Part shown: positions 33,655 through 42,268 of the stretch, piece by piece
How the letters are laid out: every line of letters starts with the position of its first letter
Position numbering within the stretch: position 1 is the first letter of the stretch
Origin: Cupriavidus yeoncheonensis
GTDB lineage: Bacteria > Pseudomonadota > Gammaproteobacteria > Burkholderiales > Burkholderiaceae
DNA: 64,000 nucleotides
Direction: 5' to 3'
Assembly: GCF_905397275.1 (NCBI RefSeq)
Contig: NZ_CAJPUY010000028.1
Coordinates: forward strand, 1 to 64,000
Notes under the pieces: model-generated
What the model was told of the DNA's origin: nothing
Seen by the model: the letters and a program-made list of their open reading frames with translations, nothing else
The model's database searches: none
Translations under genes and position numbers: made by a program

Positions 33655-34434
33655 ATGGTGCAGGTATCGAATCCGCCGCTGGCCGGCGCGCGCGTGCTGA
33701 TTGTCGGCGTGGCCAATGCCGAGTCCATCGCCTGGGGGTGCGCGCGCGCCTTTCGCGAGCTGGGCGCGGACATCGCGCTGACCTATCTCAACGACAAGGC
33801 CCATCCCCACGTCGCGCCGCTGGCCGAAGCGGTGCAGGCGCCGATCCTGATGCCGCTCAATGTCGAGGACGACGCGCAGATGGACGCGCTGTTCGCGCGC
33901 ATTGCCAGCGACTGGGGCCGGCTCGACGCCGTCGTGCACTCGGTGGCGTTCGCGCCGAAAGAAGACCTGCAGGGCGGCCTGATCAACTCCTCCGCGGCGG
34001 GCTTCGCGCGCGCGATGGATATCTCGTGCCACTCGTTCATCCGCATGGCGCGGCGCGCGGCGCCGCTGATGACCGAAGGCGGCACGCTGTTCGCCATGAG
34101 CTATGAAGGCGCCAACCGCGTGGTGCCCAACTACGACCTGATGGGTCCGGTCAAGGCGGCGCTGGAGGCGAGCTGCCGCTACCTCGCGCATGAACTGGGG
34201 CCGCGCGGCATCCGAGTGCATGCGATTTCGCCGGGACCGCTCAAGACGCGCGCGGCATCGGGCCTGAAGGACTTCGACCTTATGCTGGCAGAGGCTGCGG
34301 GGCGCGCGCCGCTCGGCGAGCTGGTCGACATCATGGATGTGGGCTTTGCCACGGCCTATCTGGCAACGCCTTTTGCCCGGCGGCTCTCCGGCAACACGGT
34401 GTACGTCGATGGCGGCGTGCACATCATGGCCTGA
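33655..34434 (+). CDS. fabI: Enoyl-[acyl-carrier-protein] reductase (NADH)
   Basis: 259 residues of the FabI-type short-chain dehydrogenase family. It has the atypical nucleotide motif IVGVANAESIAWG, the active-site Tyr and Lys in YDLMGPVKAALEA (Tyr-6-Lys spacing), and PGPLKTRAASGL near the substrate loop. It reduces trans-2-enoyl-ACP in fatty-acid synthesis. Its position after DUF3141 rather than with fab genes suggests a second, specialised copy. It starts 42 bp after DUF3141. Confidence 0.88.
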   Translation: MVQVSNPPLAGARVLIVGVANAESIAWGCARAFRELGADIALTYLNDKAHPHVAPLAEAVQAPILMPLNVEDDAQMDALFARIASDWGRLDAVVHSVAFAPKEDLQGGLINSSAAGFARAMDISCHSFIRMARRAAPLMTEGGTLFAMSYEGANRVVPNYDLMGPVKAALEASCRYLAHELGPRGIRVHAISPGPLKTRAASGLKDFDLMLAEAAGRAPLGELVDIMDVGFATAYLATPFARRLSGNTVYVDGGVHIMA

Positions 34435-34467
34435 GCGCGCCCGGCGCGCACCACGGCCACCGGCACC

Positions 34468-34725
34468 ATGCAGATACTGATTCGCGGCCTGCACCGCAAC
34501 GTCACCGAAGCGATGCTGCGCGACATCCTCGCGCAGCATGCGCCGGTCAACTCCGTGGAGATCGTCCGCGACGGCGATCCCGAACGCCCGTGGGCCTGGG
34601 TGGACCTCGCGGTCGACCATTTCATGGCGTGGAGCCTGCTGCGCCAGTTGGACCGCCAGGTCTTTGCCGGCGGGCGCATGCACTGGTACATCCCCGCGCA
34701 TCAGGAGCCGGAGTCGCCGGACTGA
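34468..34725 (+). CDS. Small RRM-like RNA-binding protein (copy 2)
   Basis: 85 residues, colinear and about half identical with the protein at 27486-27752, sharing LIRGL, EIVRDGDP, PWAWVDLA and WYIPAH. The predicted fold is RRM-like. It is 33 bp after fabI and likely co-transcribed with it and DUF3141. The function is unknown. Confidence 0.65.
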   Translation: MQILIRGLHRNVTEAMLRDILAQHAPVNSVEIVRDGDPERPWAWVDLAVDHFMAWSLLRQLDRQVFAGGRMHWYIPAHQEPESPD

Positions 34726-34760
34726 CGGCGCAAAGCGATTACCTGGCTTGTCTCATAATT

Positions 34761-34778
34761 GTCCGGCGCCACTCGGAC
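34761..34778. repeat. Hairpin at the right end of the TnpB-like element
   Basis: GTCCG (34761-34765) pairs with CGGAC (34774-34778), just beyond the stop codon of the TnpB-like gene. It is a likely transposon right end or the start of an omega RNA. Confidence 0.45.
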
Positions 34779-34779
34779 C

Positions 34780-36660
34780 CTAAATTTCTGCTTGAACGAG
34801 CCCCAGCCGCGGACTGAGGCGCATGACGGTGTATTTCAGGGTCAGGCCTGCGTGATAGGCCATCCGCTGGAACACCTTTCTCATTATGTTGAAGGCTGCA
34901 TTGACGTCAGCGTGTACCCTGGCCAGGCGTCCGGTCTGATGGGCGTTGACAAACGTGTTTCGTTCGTCCTTCAGACGCCTCCCCAACGGCTCGTGGGCCG
35001 GCGAGGTCTGCTCGGGCTCGACTTTCGTCGATGCTGATTTCTCTGCTGCTGCCTTCGATTTCTTCTTTCCGCTGTGTTTGCGAAGCGGCTCGTTATTCAC
35101 GAAACTCGTCTTGCTTGTGTAGGACTCCTCGGTGGTAACGACGACAATGCCCTGCTGTTCGGCCTTGTAGCGGATCAGCTCAATCAATCTGGCGTGCGGG
35201 ATAGTGCGGAAGCGTCGATTCTGGGTGGTGCCCATGTCGCCGCCATTCTTCCAACCCTTGTTCTGTCCAATGACGATGACCTGCACACCGCGCGTTGCGC
35301 AGTTGCGAACGAGGTTGTTGCTCAACTTGTGCAGGAAGTCGTTGAGCCATTGGGCTCGACGGCGTTGCGCCTCCAGATATGCGGGGTCTGCATAGAGCGC
35401 CTTCATGCCTTTGCGCAACACCATCTGGTCACCGCGCGACAGCCTCTCGCCTCGCTGCTTTGCTTCATCCATCTTGGCCTGCAGCGCGCGGAGTTCAGGC
35501 GTCATCAACACCGACTTCAGACGGTCGATCCGCGCGTCCTGCCGACCCATGACGACCTCGAATCTGCCGGAACTCACGACGTGGGCATGGCTGCCGGTCG
35601 TATAAGCGACCGTCGCCATATTATTGACGCCTAAGTCGATCCCGGCTGAAGGCATATTCTCGTGCTCCGATAGGGCGCACACGAACACATCGTTGCGCTT
35701 GGCCGGCGTCAGCGCCTTGCCCTTGGCCGTGACCAGTTGCGCAGCGAGCTCTTGCTCCAGCATGGCCAGCGGCGAGTTCTGATCGAACTCCCGCGGCACG
35801 CGCACCACTGCCTCGAACTTCACGCCTTGCCCGGTGGGGACGATTCGCAGGTGTTGGGGCGTTCCGGAGCCGAACCCGCGCCGCATGAGCGCTCGCTCGA
35901 TCACCTCCAGAATTGGATAGGTGTTCCACGCCGCCATCTCTTCGGCGGTGAGCGCAAGCGTTTCCGCCATATCCACCGGGATCACCTTGTCACCCAGCCC
36001 AATGAGGGTTCGCCCAATCTGGGCGAGTGGGATTTCCAGCACGTAGCGGCTATTGCCGGCCAGATACGACGGCGAGCGAGGTTTTCCCGTGAAACCGGCG
36101 CCGCCAGCAACGAACTTAGCTAGCGAGTTGAAATAGCCTGCCCACGCTGCCTTGTAGCGTCGCAATACCTGCTGGGCAGCCGCGGCTGGAAGGCGCCCAT
36201 AGACCGCAGTGCCGTCCATGCCTGGCCACGCCCTTAGCACGTTGTCTAGGACGGTGATATCGAGCAGCGAGCCGAGCGGACTAAGAGAGAAAGTCTCCAG
36301 CCTTGCGACGAGTTTCAGTTCAGGTGTCTTCGCCCCCGGATAGGCCGATGCGACCTCTGACTCATGCTTGTCGCGTCGCGCCGAGTTGATCCGATCAATC
36401 GCAACATTGACGCGCTCGATCGCCACACGCTGATGCTCGTGCAAATCGTCCTTGACTCGGTATCCACCATCGACTCTGTCGTAGGCGGTGGTCACGTTGT
36501 TGACAGCGAAGTGGGCGGTGTTATAGAGGTTCTTGCACTGCAGGCCGAGCGCCAAGCAAACGGCGTTCAATGCAGCGCCAGGCTTATCGAGAACGAGCGC
36601 GCGCTGAACGTAAGCCTTCATCGGCTTATCGTCAACGTGTTGTGGGTCGCTCTCGTTCAT
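34780..36660 (-). CDS. Divergent TnpB-like RuvC nuclease protein
   Basis: 626 residues, larger than a usual TnpB. RuvC features: D342 in AGIDLGVNN and D585 in HADVNAAFNIMRK. At the usual glutamate position the strand reads VIVIGQNKGWK, with Gln466 where TnpB has Glu. A conserved TTEESYTSKTSF follows (E511/E512), which may supply a relocated glutamate. No CxxC zinc ribbon is found; a Lys/Ser-rich segment (about 528-560) occupies that place. No TnpA is adjacent. It probably belongs to a TnpB lineage with a rearranged active site; nuclease activity is unproven. An alternative start is at 36621. Confidence 0.75.
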   Translation of the reverse strand: MNESDPQHVDDKPMKAYVQRALVLDKPGAALNAVCLALGLQCKNLYNTAHFAVNNVTTAYDRVDGGYRVKDDLHEHQRVAIERVNVAIDRINSARRDKHESEVASAYPGAKTPELKLVARLETFSLSPLGSLLDITVLDNVLRAWPGMDGTAVYGRLPAAAAQQVLRRYKAAWAGYFNSLAKFVAGGAGFTGKPRSPSYLAGNSRYVLEIPLAQIGRTLIGLGDKVIPVDMAETLALTAEEMAAWNTYPILEVIERALMRRGFGSGTPQHLRIVPTGQGVKFEAVVRVPREFDQNSPLAMLEQELAAQLVTAKGKALTPAKRNDVFVCALSEHENMPSAGIDLGVNNMATVAYTTGSHAHVVSSGRFEVVMGRQDARIDRLKSVLMTPELRALQAKMDEAKQRGERLSRGDQMVLRKGMKALYADPAYLEAQRRRAQWLNDFLHKLSNNLVRNCATRGVQVIVIGQNKGWKNGGDMGTTQNRRFRTIPHARLIELIRYKAEQQGIVVVTTEESYTSKTSFVNNEPLRKHSGKKKSKAAAEKSASTKVEPEQTSPAHEPLGRRLKDERNTFVNAHQTGRLARVHADVNAAFNIMRKVFQRMAYHAGLTLKYTVMRLSPRLGLVQAEI

Positions 36661-36681
36661 GTGGCCTGACTCAATTCAATC

Positions 36682-37455
36682 ATGTCCCGATTGTATCCAC
36701 GCAGGAATCTCACGCAACTATTTGAGAGCATCACGGGCTGCGCGTGCCGCGCAGATCGAGGTCGTGGTTCGATGCATCGCATCTCAGGTGCGCGGACGCG
36801 GAAGACCGCCCAAGCACAGTCTTCGTATCCAGGCCATCGCGACGCTCTTGAAGTGGCGACTCAATCTAACGGTAAGAGAGATTGCAGCGCTCACGGGCTT
36901 GCCGGTTGCAACGACGGCGCGGGCGATCCCCCGCGTCGTCCGATGCTTAGCGCATGCCGGGTTCGGCCAGCCATCGGCCCAGATGCTGATCGTAGAGACC
37001 ACCAGCGTTTGGATCGGTTCGTCCGATGTCAAAGCGTACTTAGGGCACAAACATCACCGGTGCGCCAAGGTTCAGGTAGTGGCTACCGCCAACGGCGCCA
37101 AGCGACAGCTATCCTGGCTCGGTGCATGACAAGCGGATCTGGGACACGGAGGCACCAAGGTTTGCACTCGGCGATGTGGTGGTCCTGGGCGATAAGGCGT
37201 ACGCCGGAGGTCATGGGGAAGGCGTCACACTCTTTCGGCCGACCAAGCGCAATGAGTCCGCCTACCACTCGGACAAGCACGCCGCAAAAAGAGCGCAATC
37301 GCCAGATCTCCAGGGTACGGGTTCGCATTGAACATGTGTTCGCCCGGCTGAAATGCTGGCGGGTCATTGCCGGCATCTTCCCTACCATTTGGTCGAAGCT
37401 AGGGGTTGTCGTGAAGGCGTTGGCCGTGCTTCATAATCTCGCGCGGGAAATATGA
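36682..37455 (+). pseudogene. Frameshifted IS5-type DDE transposase
   Basis: Transposase homology is spread over three frames. The N-terminal helix-turn-helix part reads GRGRPPKHSLRIQAIATLLK and LNLTVREIAALTGLP (about 36790-36910). A DDE fragment with LGDKAYAGG lies near 37180. The C-terminal RVRIEHVFARLKCWRVIAG and LAVLHNLAREI end at 37455. At least two frameshifts separate these parts. It stands beside the divergent TnpB-like gene, so the two form a composite mobile scar before modE. Confidence 0.75.
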
Positions 37456-37522
37456 GACTGCCTTACCATAGCCGCATTCCGACTCTGTCGCGCCGCCTTT
37501 GCCGGGCGGCGCCACTCACGCC

Positions 37523-38317
37523 ATGCTTGAACTCCAGGGTGCCATCTGGTTCCGCTCCGGCTCGCAGGACTGGGGCGGCAAGGACCGCATCGCGCTGCTG
37601 GCCGCCATCGGTGAACACGGTTCGATCACGGCCGCGGCCCGTGCCGTGGGCATCAGCTACAAGGCCGCCTGGGACGCCATCGACGCCATGAACAACAGCG
37701 CCGGCGAACCGCTCGTGGTGCGCGCCGCGGGTGGCAAGGGCGGCGGCGGCACGCGCCTCACCGAACGCGCCGAGCAGCTGATCCGCACCTATCGGGCGCT
37801 TGAGGAAGAACACCGGCGCTTCGTCGCCCACCTTGGCCGCCTGGGCGATGCTGCGGCCGAAGACCTTAACGTGATGAGGCGTTTCATGATCCGCACCAGT
37901 GCGCGCAACAAGCTGTTCGGCAAGGTCGAGAGCGTCCGTGGCGGCGCCGTCAACGACGAGGTGGTGCTGGCCTTGCCGGGCGGGCAGACCATCGTGTCGA
38001 CCATCACGCATGAAAGCGTCGAGACGCTGGAGCTGAAGCCCGGCGTGGAGGCGTTTGCGCTGATCAAGGCATCGTCGGTCCTGATCGGCCTGCCGGACCC
38101 CGGCCTGCGCCTGTCCGCCCGCAACCAGCTGCCCGGCGTGGTGTCGCGTGTTGTTCCCGGTGCGGTCAATGCCGAAGTGGTGCTCGATCTCGACGGCGGC
38201 GGCAGCGTGGCGGCCATCGTCACCAACGAAAGCGTGCAGACGCTTGGCCTGGCCGAGGGTGTGCGCGCCCTGGCGATCTTCAAGGCATCGGCCGTGATCC
38301 TGGGCGTGGTCGGATAG
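37523..38317 (+). CDS. modE: Molybdate-dependent regulator ModE
   Basis: 264 residues from the ATG at 37523. The N-terminal winged HTH includes IGEHGSITAAARAVGISYKA, and a linker GKGGGGTRLTERAEQLI is typical. Two C-terminal TOBE (MopI-like) domains follow, each with SARN.L.G.V and the V..TN/HESV..L pattern. ModE binds molybdate and represses modABC while activating molybdoenzyme genes. A candidate ModE operator lies upstream of modA at 41846-41869. Confidence 0.93.
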   Translation: MLELQGAIWFRSGSQDWGGKDRIALLAAIGEHGSITAAARAVGISYKAAWDAIDAMNNSAGEPLVVRAAGGKGGGGTRLTERAEQLIRTYRALEEEHRRFVAHLGRLGDAAAEDLNVMRRFMIRTSARNKLFGKVESVRGGAVNDEVVLALPGGQTIVSTITHESVETLELKPGVEAFALIKASSVLIGLPDPGLRLSARNQLPGVVSRVVPGAVNAEVVLDLDGGGSVAAIVTNESVQTLGLAEGVRALAIFKASAVILGVVG

Positions 38318-38392
38318 GCGGGGCCGCCTGCGTAACGCGCATTGGGTCGTCCATAATGTCGGGCTTCGACGCATGACCCGACATCCCTGTAC

Positions 38393-38992
38393 ATGGACGC
38401 CTCGCTGGCCGGCTTTTCCCTTGGCTTTTCCCTGATCCTTGCGATCGGTTCGCAGAATGCCTTCGTGCTGCGGCAGGGACTGTGCCGCGAGCATGTGTTC
38501 TGGGTCTGCTTCGTTTGCGCGTTGTCCGATGCGCTGTTGATCCTGGCTGGCGTCTCGGGTTTTGCGGTCATGATCCGACAGCTGCCGTGGCTTGGCGCGG
38601 CCATGCGCTATGGCGGCGCAGCGTTCCTGATCTGGTATGGCGCGCGCAGCTTCCTGGCCGCGCTGCACTCGTCGGCTGTGCTCGATCCGAGCAATGCCGA
38701 GCCTCGGCCGCTGCTGGCGACACTCGGTGTCTGCCTGGCGTTCACCTGGCTCAATCCCCACGTCTATCTCGACACGGTGATGCTGATCGGCTCGGTCTCC
38801 ACGCAGTTCCACGGCCGCGAGATGCAGTTCGCCACGGGCGCGATGACGGCGTCGTTCCTGTTCTTCTTCGCGCTGGGCTATGGCGCCGCGCTGCTGCGGC
38901 AGGTGTTCGCGCGGCCGCGCGCGTGGCAGGTGCTCGAAGTGGTGATTGGCGTCACCATGTTGGCGATCGCAGCGAAGCTGCTGCTGGGCTGA
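38393..38992 (+). CDS. LysE/ArgO family amino-acid exporter
   Basis: 199 residues with about six membrane helices. Family motifs GSQNAFVLRQG near residue 20 and WLNPHVYLDTVMLIGS near 122 are present. LysE/ArgO proteins export basic amino acids such as lysine or arginine. No regulator (lysG/argP) is adjacent. The gene lies between modE and the CYTH gene, 75 bp after modE. Confidence 0.88.
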   Translation: MDASLAGFSLGFSLILAIGSQNAFVLRQGLCREHVFWVCFVCALSDALLILAGVSGFAVMIRQLPWLGAAMRYGGAAFLIWYGARSFLAALHSSAVLDPSNAEPRPLLATLGVCLAFTWLNPHVYLDTVMLIGSVSTQFHGREMQFATGAMTASFLFFFALGYGAALLRQVFARPRAWQVLEVVIGVTMLAIAAKLLLG

Positions 38993-39015
38993 ACACGCAA
39001 TCAAGGCAGGTACCC

Positions 39016-39555
39016 ATGGCAAGGAATGTTGAAATCAAGGCGCGTCTCGACAGCATCGACGCAATCGAGCCGCATGTTGCGGCGCTGGCAACCGGCGGAC
39101 CGGAACGGATCGAGCAGGACGACACCTTCTTCCCGTGCCCCAACGGCCGGCTGAAGCTCAGGGCGTTCAGTGCCGACCGCGGCGAGCTGATCTTCTACGC
39201 GCGGTATGACCAGGCGGGCCCCAAGGAAAGCTTTTACATTCTTTCCCCGACGGCATCGCCCGATACGCTGCGTGCCTTGCTGGTTGCAGCCCACGGCGAA
39301 GCGGGGCGCGTGCGCAAGGTGCGCACGCTGTACCTGGTGGGCCGCACGCGCGTTCACCTGGACCGCGTGGAAGGACTCGGCGAGTTCCTGGAGCTTGAGG
39401 TGGTGCTGGCCGACAACGAGAACGTAGCCGCCGGCGTGGCGGAAGCGCACGGCTTGCTGGACCAGTTGGGGGTGGGAGCAGGCGCCCTGCTGGAGGGCGC
39501 ATATGTCGACCTGCTGCGCGCGGCTCAGACTACGCCGGCGCGCAGCGGGGCGTAG
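39016..39555 (+). CDS. CYTH-domain protein (class IV adenylate cyclase-like)
   Basis: 179 residues from the ATG at 39016. The N-terminal NVEIKARL is the CYTH 'EXK' signature, followed by alternating charged strands KLRAFS, ELIFYARYDQ, VRKVRTLYLVGRTRVHLD and FLELEVVL with the expected basic and acidic residues of the tunnel fold. CYTH proteins act on triphosphates (adenylate cyclase, thiamine triphosphatase, inorganic triphosphatase). The specific substrate is unknown. The gene's 3' end overlaps modC on the opposite strand by 31 bp. Confidence 0.85.
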   Translation: MARNVEIKARLDSIDAIEPHVAALATGGPERIEQDDTFFPCPNGRLKLRAFSADRGELIFYARYDQAGPKESFYILSPTASPDTLRALLVAAHGEAGRVRKVRTLYLVGRTRVHLDRVEGLGEFLELEVVLADNENVAAGVAEAHGLLDQLGVGAGALLEGAYVDLLRAAQTTPARSGA

Positions 39556-40247
39556 ACGGGCGGGTGCTGGCGCGCGTTGCCGCTGCCGTAGATCTTGCCT
39601 TCGCGGATCTCCAGCACGTGTTCGCCGAGCGCTTCCACGTCGGCAGGATCATGTGAGATAACCAGCATCGGCACGTCCAGGCTGGCCTGCAAAGCGCGTA
39701 GTTCTTCGCGCATGCGCAGGCGCAGCGCGGGGTCGAGTGCCGAGAACGGTTCGTCGAGCAGCACGATATCGGGCTTGGCCACCAGCGCGCGCGCCAGCGC
39801 CACGCGCTGCTTCTGCCCGCCGGAAATCTCGGCGGGATAGTTGCCGACGATCTCGCGCAGGCCGAAAGCCTGGATCCAGCGATCCGTCTCCGGATGCGTG
39901 GCGCTGCGGCGCGGATTGCGCCAGCTCTTTGACAGGCCGAAGGCGATGTTCTGCCCCACGGTCAGGTGCGGGAACAGCGCATATTCCTGGAACAGGTAGG
40001 CCACGCGGCGCTCTTGCGGAGGCACGTTGATGCCGGCCTCGGCATCGAACAGCGTGCGGCCATTCAGCACGATGTGTCCGGAATCCGGCATCAGCAGCCC
40101 GGCGATGGCGCGCAGTGTCAGGCTCTTGCCGGCGCCGGACGGGCCGAACACGGCGATGCGGCGGCTGGCCGAATCGAAGGCGATGTCCAGCTCGAAATGA
40201 CGGTCGGCCGAGACCATGCGCTTCCGGATGCTGACCTGCATGCTCAT
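39525..40247 (-). CDS. modC: Molybdate ABC transporter ATP-binding protein
   Basis: 240 residues. Walker A is GPSGAGKS, the ABC signature is EISGGQKQRVALARAL, Walker B is IVLLDEPFSALD, and the switch His is in LVISHD. It lacks the C-terminal TOBE domain found in the longer E. coli ModC. It powers molybdate import with ModB and ModA. It follows modB by seven bases and overlaps the CYTH gene's end convergently. Confidence 0.88.
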   Translation of the reverse strand: MSMQVSIRKRMVSADRHFELDIAFDSASRRIAVFGPSGAGKSLTLRAIAGLLMPDSGHIVLNGRTLFDAEAGINVPPQERRVAYLFQEYALFPHLTVGQNIAFGLSKSWRNPRRSATHPETDRWIQAFGLREIVGNYPAEISGGQKQRVALARALVAKPDIVLLDEPFSALDPALRLRMREELRALQASLDVPMLVISHDPADVEALGEHVLEIREGKIYGSGNARQHPPVYAPLRAGVV

Positions 40248-40254
40248 GGCTGCC

Positions 40255-40971
40255 TCACTGCGCCGGGCGCGTGCGCCGCAGGCGCCCGCGTTCGTAGATT
40301 TCAGCCGGGTTGCGCGCCGCGGCCGGCACCAGCCGTCCCGCCACGACCAGGATCAGTATGCAGGTGACCGAAGTGACCAGCACCAGCAGGTTGGCGGTAT
40401 TGTCGTCGCCGGCCTGAACGGCCTCGTAGATGGCGACCGAAAGCGTCTGCGTGCGGCCCGGCAGGTTGCCGGCGACCATCAGCGTGGCGCCGAACTCTCC
40501 CAGCGCACGTGCGAAGGCCAGCAGCACGCCGGCAATGATACCGCGCGCGGCCAGCGGCAGCGTGACGCGGAAGAAGATGGCCGCCTCCGGCACGCCGAGC
40601 ACGCGCGCGGCGTTTTCAAGCTGATGGTCCACGCCCTCAAACGCGGCGCGCGCCGATTTCAGCACCAGCGGAAAGGCGACGATGGTCGATGCCAGCACCG
40701 CCCCCTGCCAGGTGAACACCAGTTCGATGCCGAGCTTGCCGAGCCATTCGCCGAACACGCCGCGCCGGCCCACCAGCACCAGCAGGTAGTAGCCGAGCAC
40801 CGTCGGCGGCAACACCAGCGGCAGCGTCAGCACGGCATCCACCACATCGCGCGCCGGGGAGCGCCAGCGCGCCAGCGCGTAGGCCGCGGCCACGCCCAGC
40901 ACGGCGTTGAGCACGGTGGCCCAGCCCGCGACTTTCAGCGACAGCAGCAGCGGCACCCAGACAGCGTCCAT
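40255..40971 (-). CDS. modB: Molybdate ABC transporter permease
   Basis: 238 residues with five to six membrane helices. The EAA loop is EGVDHQLENAARVLG followed by hydrophobic residues, and VLPPTVLGYYLLVLVG is typical of ModB. It lies 18 bp after modA and seven bases before modC, in one operon. Confidence 0.92.
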   Translation of the reverse strand: MDAVWVPLLLSLKVAGWATVLNAVLGVAAAYALARWRSPARDVVDAVLTLPLVLPPTVLGYYLLVLVGRRGVFGEWLGKLGIELVFTWQGAVLASTIVAFPLVLKSARAAFEGVDHQLENAARVLGVPEAAIFFRVTLPLAARGIIAGVLLAFARALGEFGATLMVAGNLPGRTQTLSVAIYEAVQAGDDNTANLLVLVTSVTCILILVVAGRLVPAAARNPAEIYERGRLRRTRPAQ

Positions 40972-40989
40972 GGTATGCGTCGATCCGGA

Positions 40990-41790
40990 TCAGGGCTTCT
41001 GGAAGCCGTAGCGCGCCAGGATCGCCTGGCCTTCCGCCGACAGCACGTAGCTCACAAAGGCCGTGGCTTGCGTGTTCTGTTTGGTCAGGCTCGTCACGGC
41101 GATGGGGTAGGTCACCGGCGTGCGGCTGGGCACGCGCACGGCCACCTTGACCTTGTCAGGCATGACCGCCGCGTCGGAGGCGAAGACAAAGCCCGCTTCG
41201 ACCTCGCCACGCGCCACATAGTCCAGGCTCTGGCGCACGTTCTGCGCGAGCACGCCCTTGGCGGAGACGGCGTCCCACAGGCCGGCGGCTTCGAGCGCGC
41301 CCTTGGTGTAGCGGCCCACCGGCACCGATGCCGGGTTGCCGAAGGCAATGCGCTTCACATCGGGCTTGGTCAGGTCCTGCAGCGCGCTGATATGGAGCTT
41401 GCTGTCGTTCGGCACGATCAGCACGACCTGGTTGGCGGCGAAATCGCGGCGCGAGGCCGTGGCCACGACCTTCTCGGCCTCGGCCTTGTTCATCGCTTCC
41501 TGGTCGGCCGAGGCAAACACGTCGGCCGGCGCGCCCTTGATGATCTGCTGCATCAGCACGTCGGACGCGCCAAAGTTGAGCACAACCTTGGTGTCCGGGT
41601 GGGCCTTTTCGAATGATTCGGCCAGCGTCTTGAACGCATTGGTCAGGCTCGCGGCTGCCGACACCACCAGGTCGGCACCGAACGCGGGCGGTGCGGCCAG
41701 CGCCAGGGCGGCCAGCGCGGCGCTGGCGAAATGAACGGCGCGGCGCCGGAAAGCCGTGCCCGGCATGCGGTCGGATCGGGAAGTCTGCAT
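40990..41790 (-). CDS. modA: Molybdate-binding periplasmic protein
   Basis: 266 residues from the ATG at 41790, with AGGAA upstream. An Arg-rich signal peptide ends near AFGAD. Mature motifs include VSAAASLTNAFKTLAESFEK, NFGASDVLMQQI, GAPADVFASAD, and GNPASVPVGRY, typical of ModA oxyanion ligands. It captures molybdate for ModBC. It is the first gene of modABC and has an upstream ModE-like operator. Confidence 0.93.
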   Translation of the reverse strand: MQTSRSDRMPGTAFRRRAVHFASAALAALALAAPPAFGADLVVSAAASLTNAFKTLAESFEKAHPDTKVVLNFGASDVLMQQIIKGAPADVFASADQEAMNKAEAEKVVATASRRDFAANQVVLIVPNDSKLHISALQDLTKPDVKRIAFGNPASVPVGRYTKGALEAAGLWDAVSAKGVLAQNVRQSLDYVARGEVEAGFVFASDAAVMPDKVKVAVRVPSRTPVTYPIAVTSLTKQNTQATAFVSYVLSAEGQAILARYGFQKP

Positions 41791-41845
41791 CGGAAGGTTC
41801 CTGGGAGCGCACGTGCGCGCGCATGGCTTCGGGTGTACTGTCAGG

Positions 41846-41869
41846 CGCAATATACGGCTGTATATAGCG
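41846..41869. promoter_or_regulatory. Candidate ModE operator
   Basis: A 24-bp near-palindrome with outer CGC/GCG and inner ATATA and TATAT arms spaced as in the E. coli modA operator. It lies 56 bp upstream of the modA start, where it could overlap the promoter. ModE is encoded 3.5 kb away. Confidence 0.65.
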
Positions 41870-42010
41870 AGACGTCAATCTTGCGCCATGATGGCTGGCA
41901 TGGGTATTGGCGACGGCACAAGCCGGACATCACGGGCGGCGAATGCCGCACAGAACGGAAATAGTGGAAGGGGAGAAGGAAGGCGCGCCGGGATCGGCGC
42001 GCCGGTACGT

Positions 42011-42205
42011 TCAGGCCGGCGGTGCGCCGTCCTTGAACATGGTTTTCAGCTGCGTGCGCAGCTCAGGGGTGTCCTGATGCTGGTGCACCGCCACGGCATG
42101 CTGGACCGCGGCTTCGAGCAGTTCATCTTCGCTGTCGGCGCTGAGTGCAACCGTGCAGCCGATGTCGCTCGGATACTCGCGGCAATCGACATACTTGCGT
42201 CCCAT
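42011..42205 (-). CDS. DUF1059 domain-containing small protein
   Basis: 64 residues from the ATG at 42205, which has a strong AGGAGGTAAT upstream. The whole protein fits DUF1059: RKYVDCREYPSDIGC with two Cys, ALSADSEDELLEAAVQHA, and a C-terminal HQDTPEL helix. The function is unknown. The frame is open for 13 more codons upstream without a ribosome site. Confidence 0.8.
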   Translation of the reverse strand: MGRKYVDCREYPSDIGCTVALSADSEDELLEAAVQHAVAVHQHQDTPELRTQLKTMFKDGAPPA

Positions 42206-42268
42206 ATTACCTCCTGACGCCGGCATGGCGGCCGGCGTTTCCAAGTATAGGGCGCGGGTTGGCAGGTT

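Noticed and set aside
32284-34701. 805-codon minus-strand open frame
   Set aside because: Antisense to DUF3141, fabI and the second RRM-like gene; no domain or start signal.
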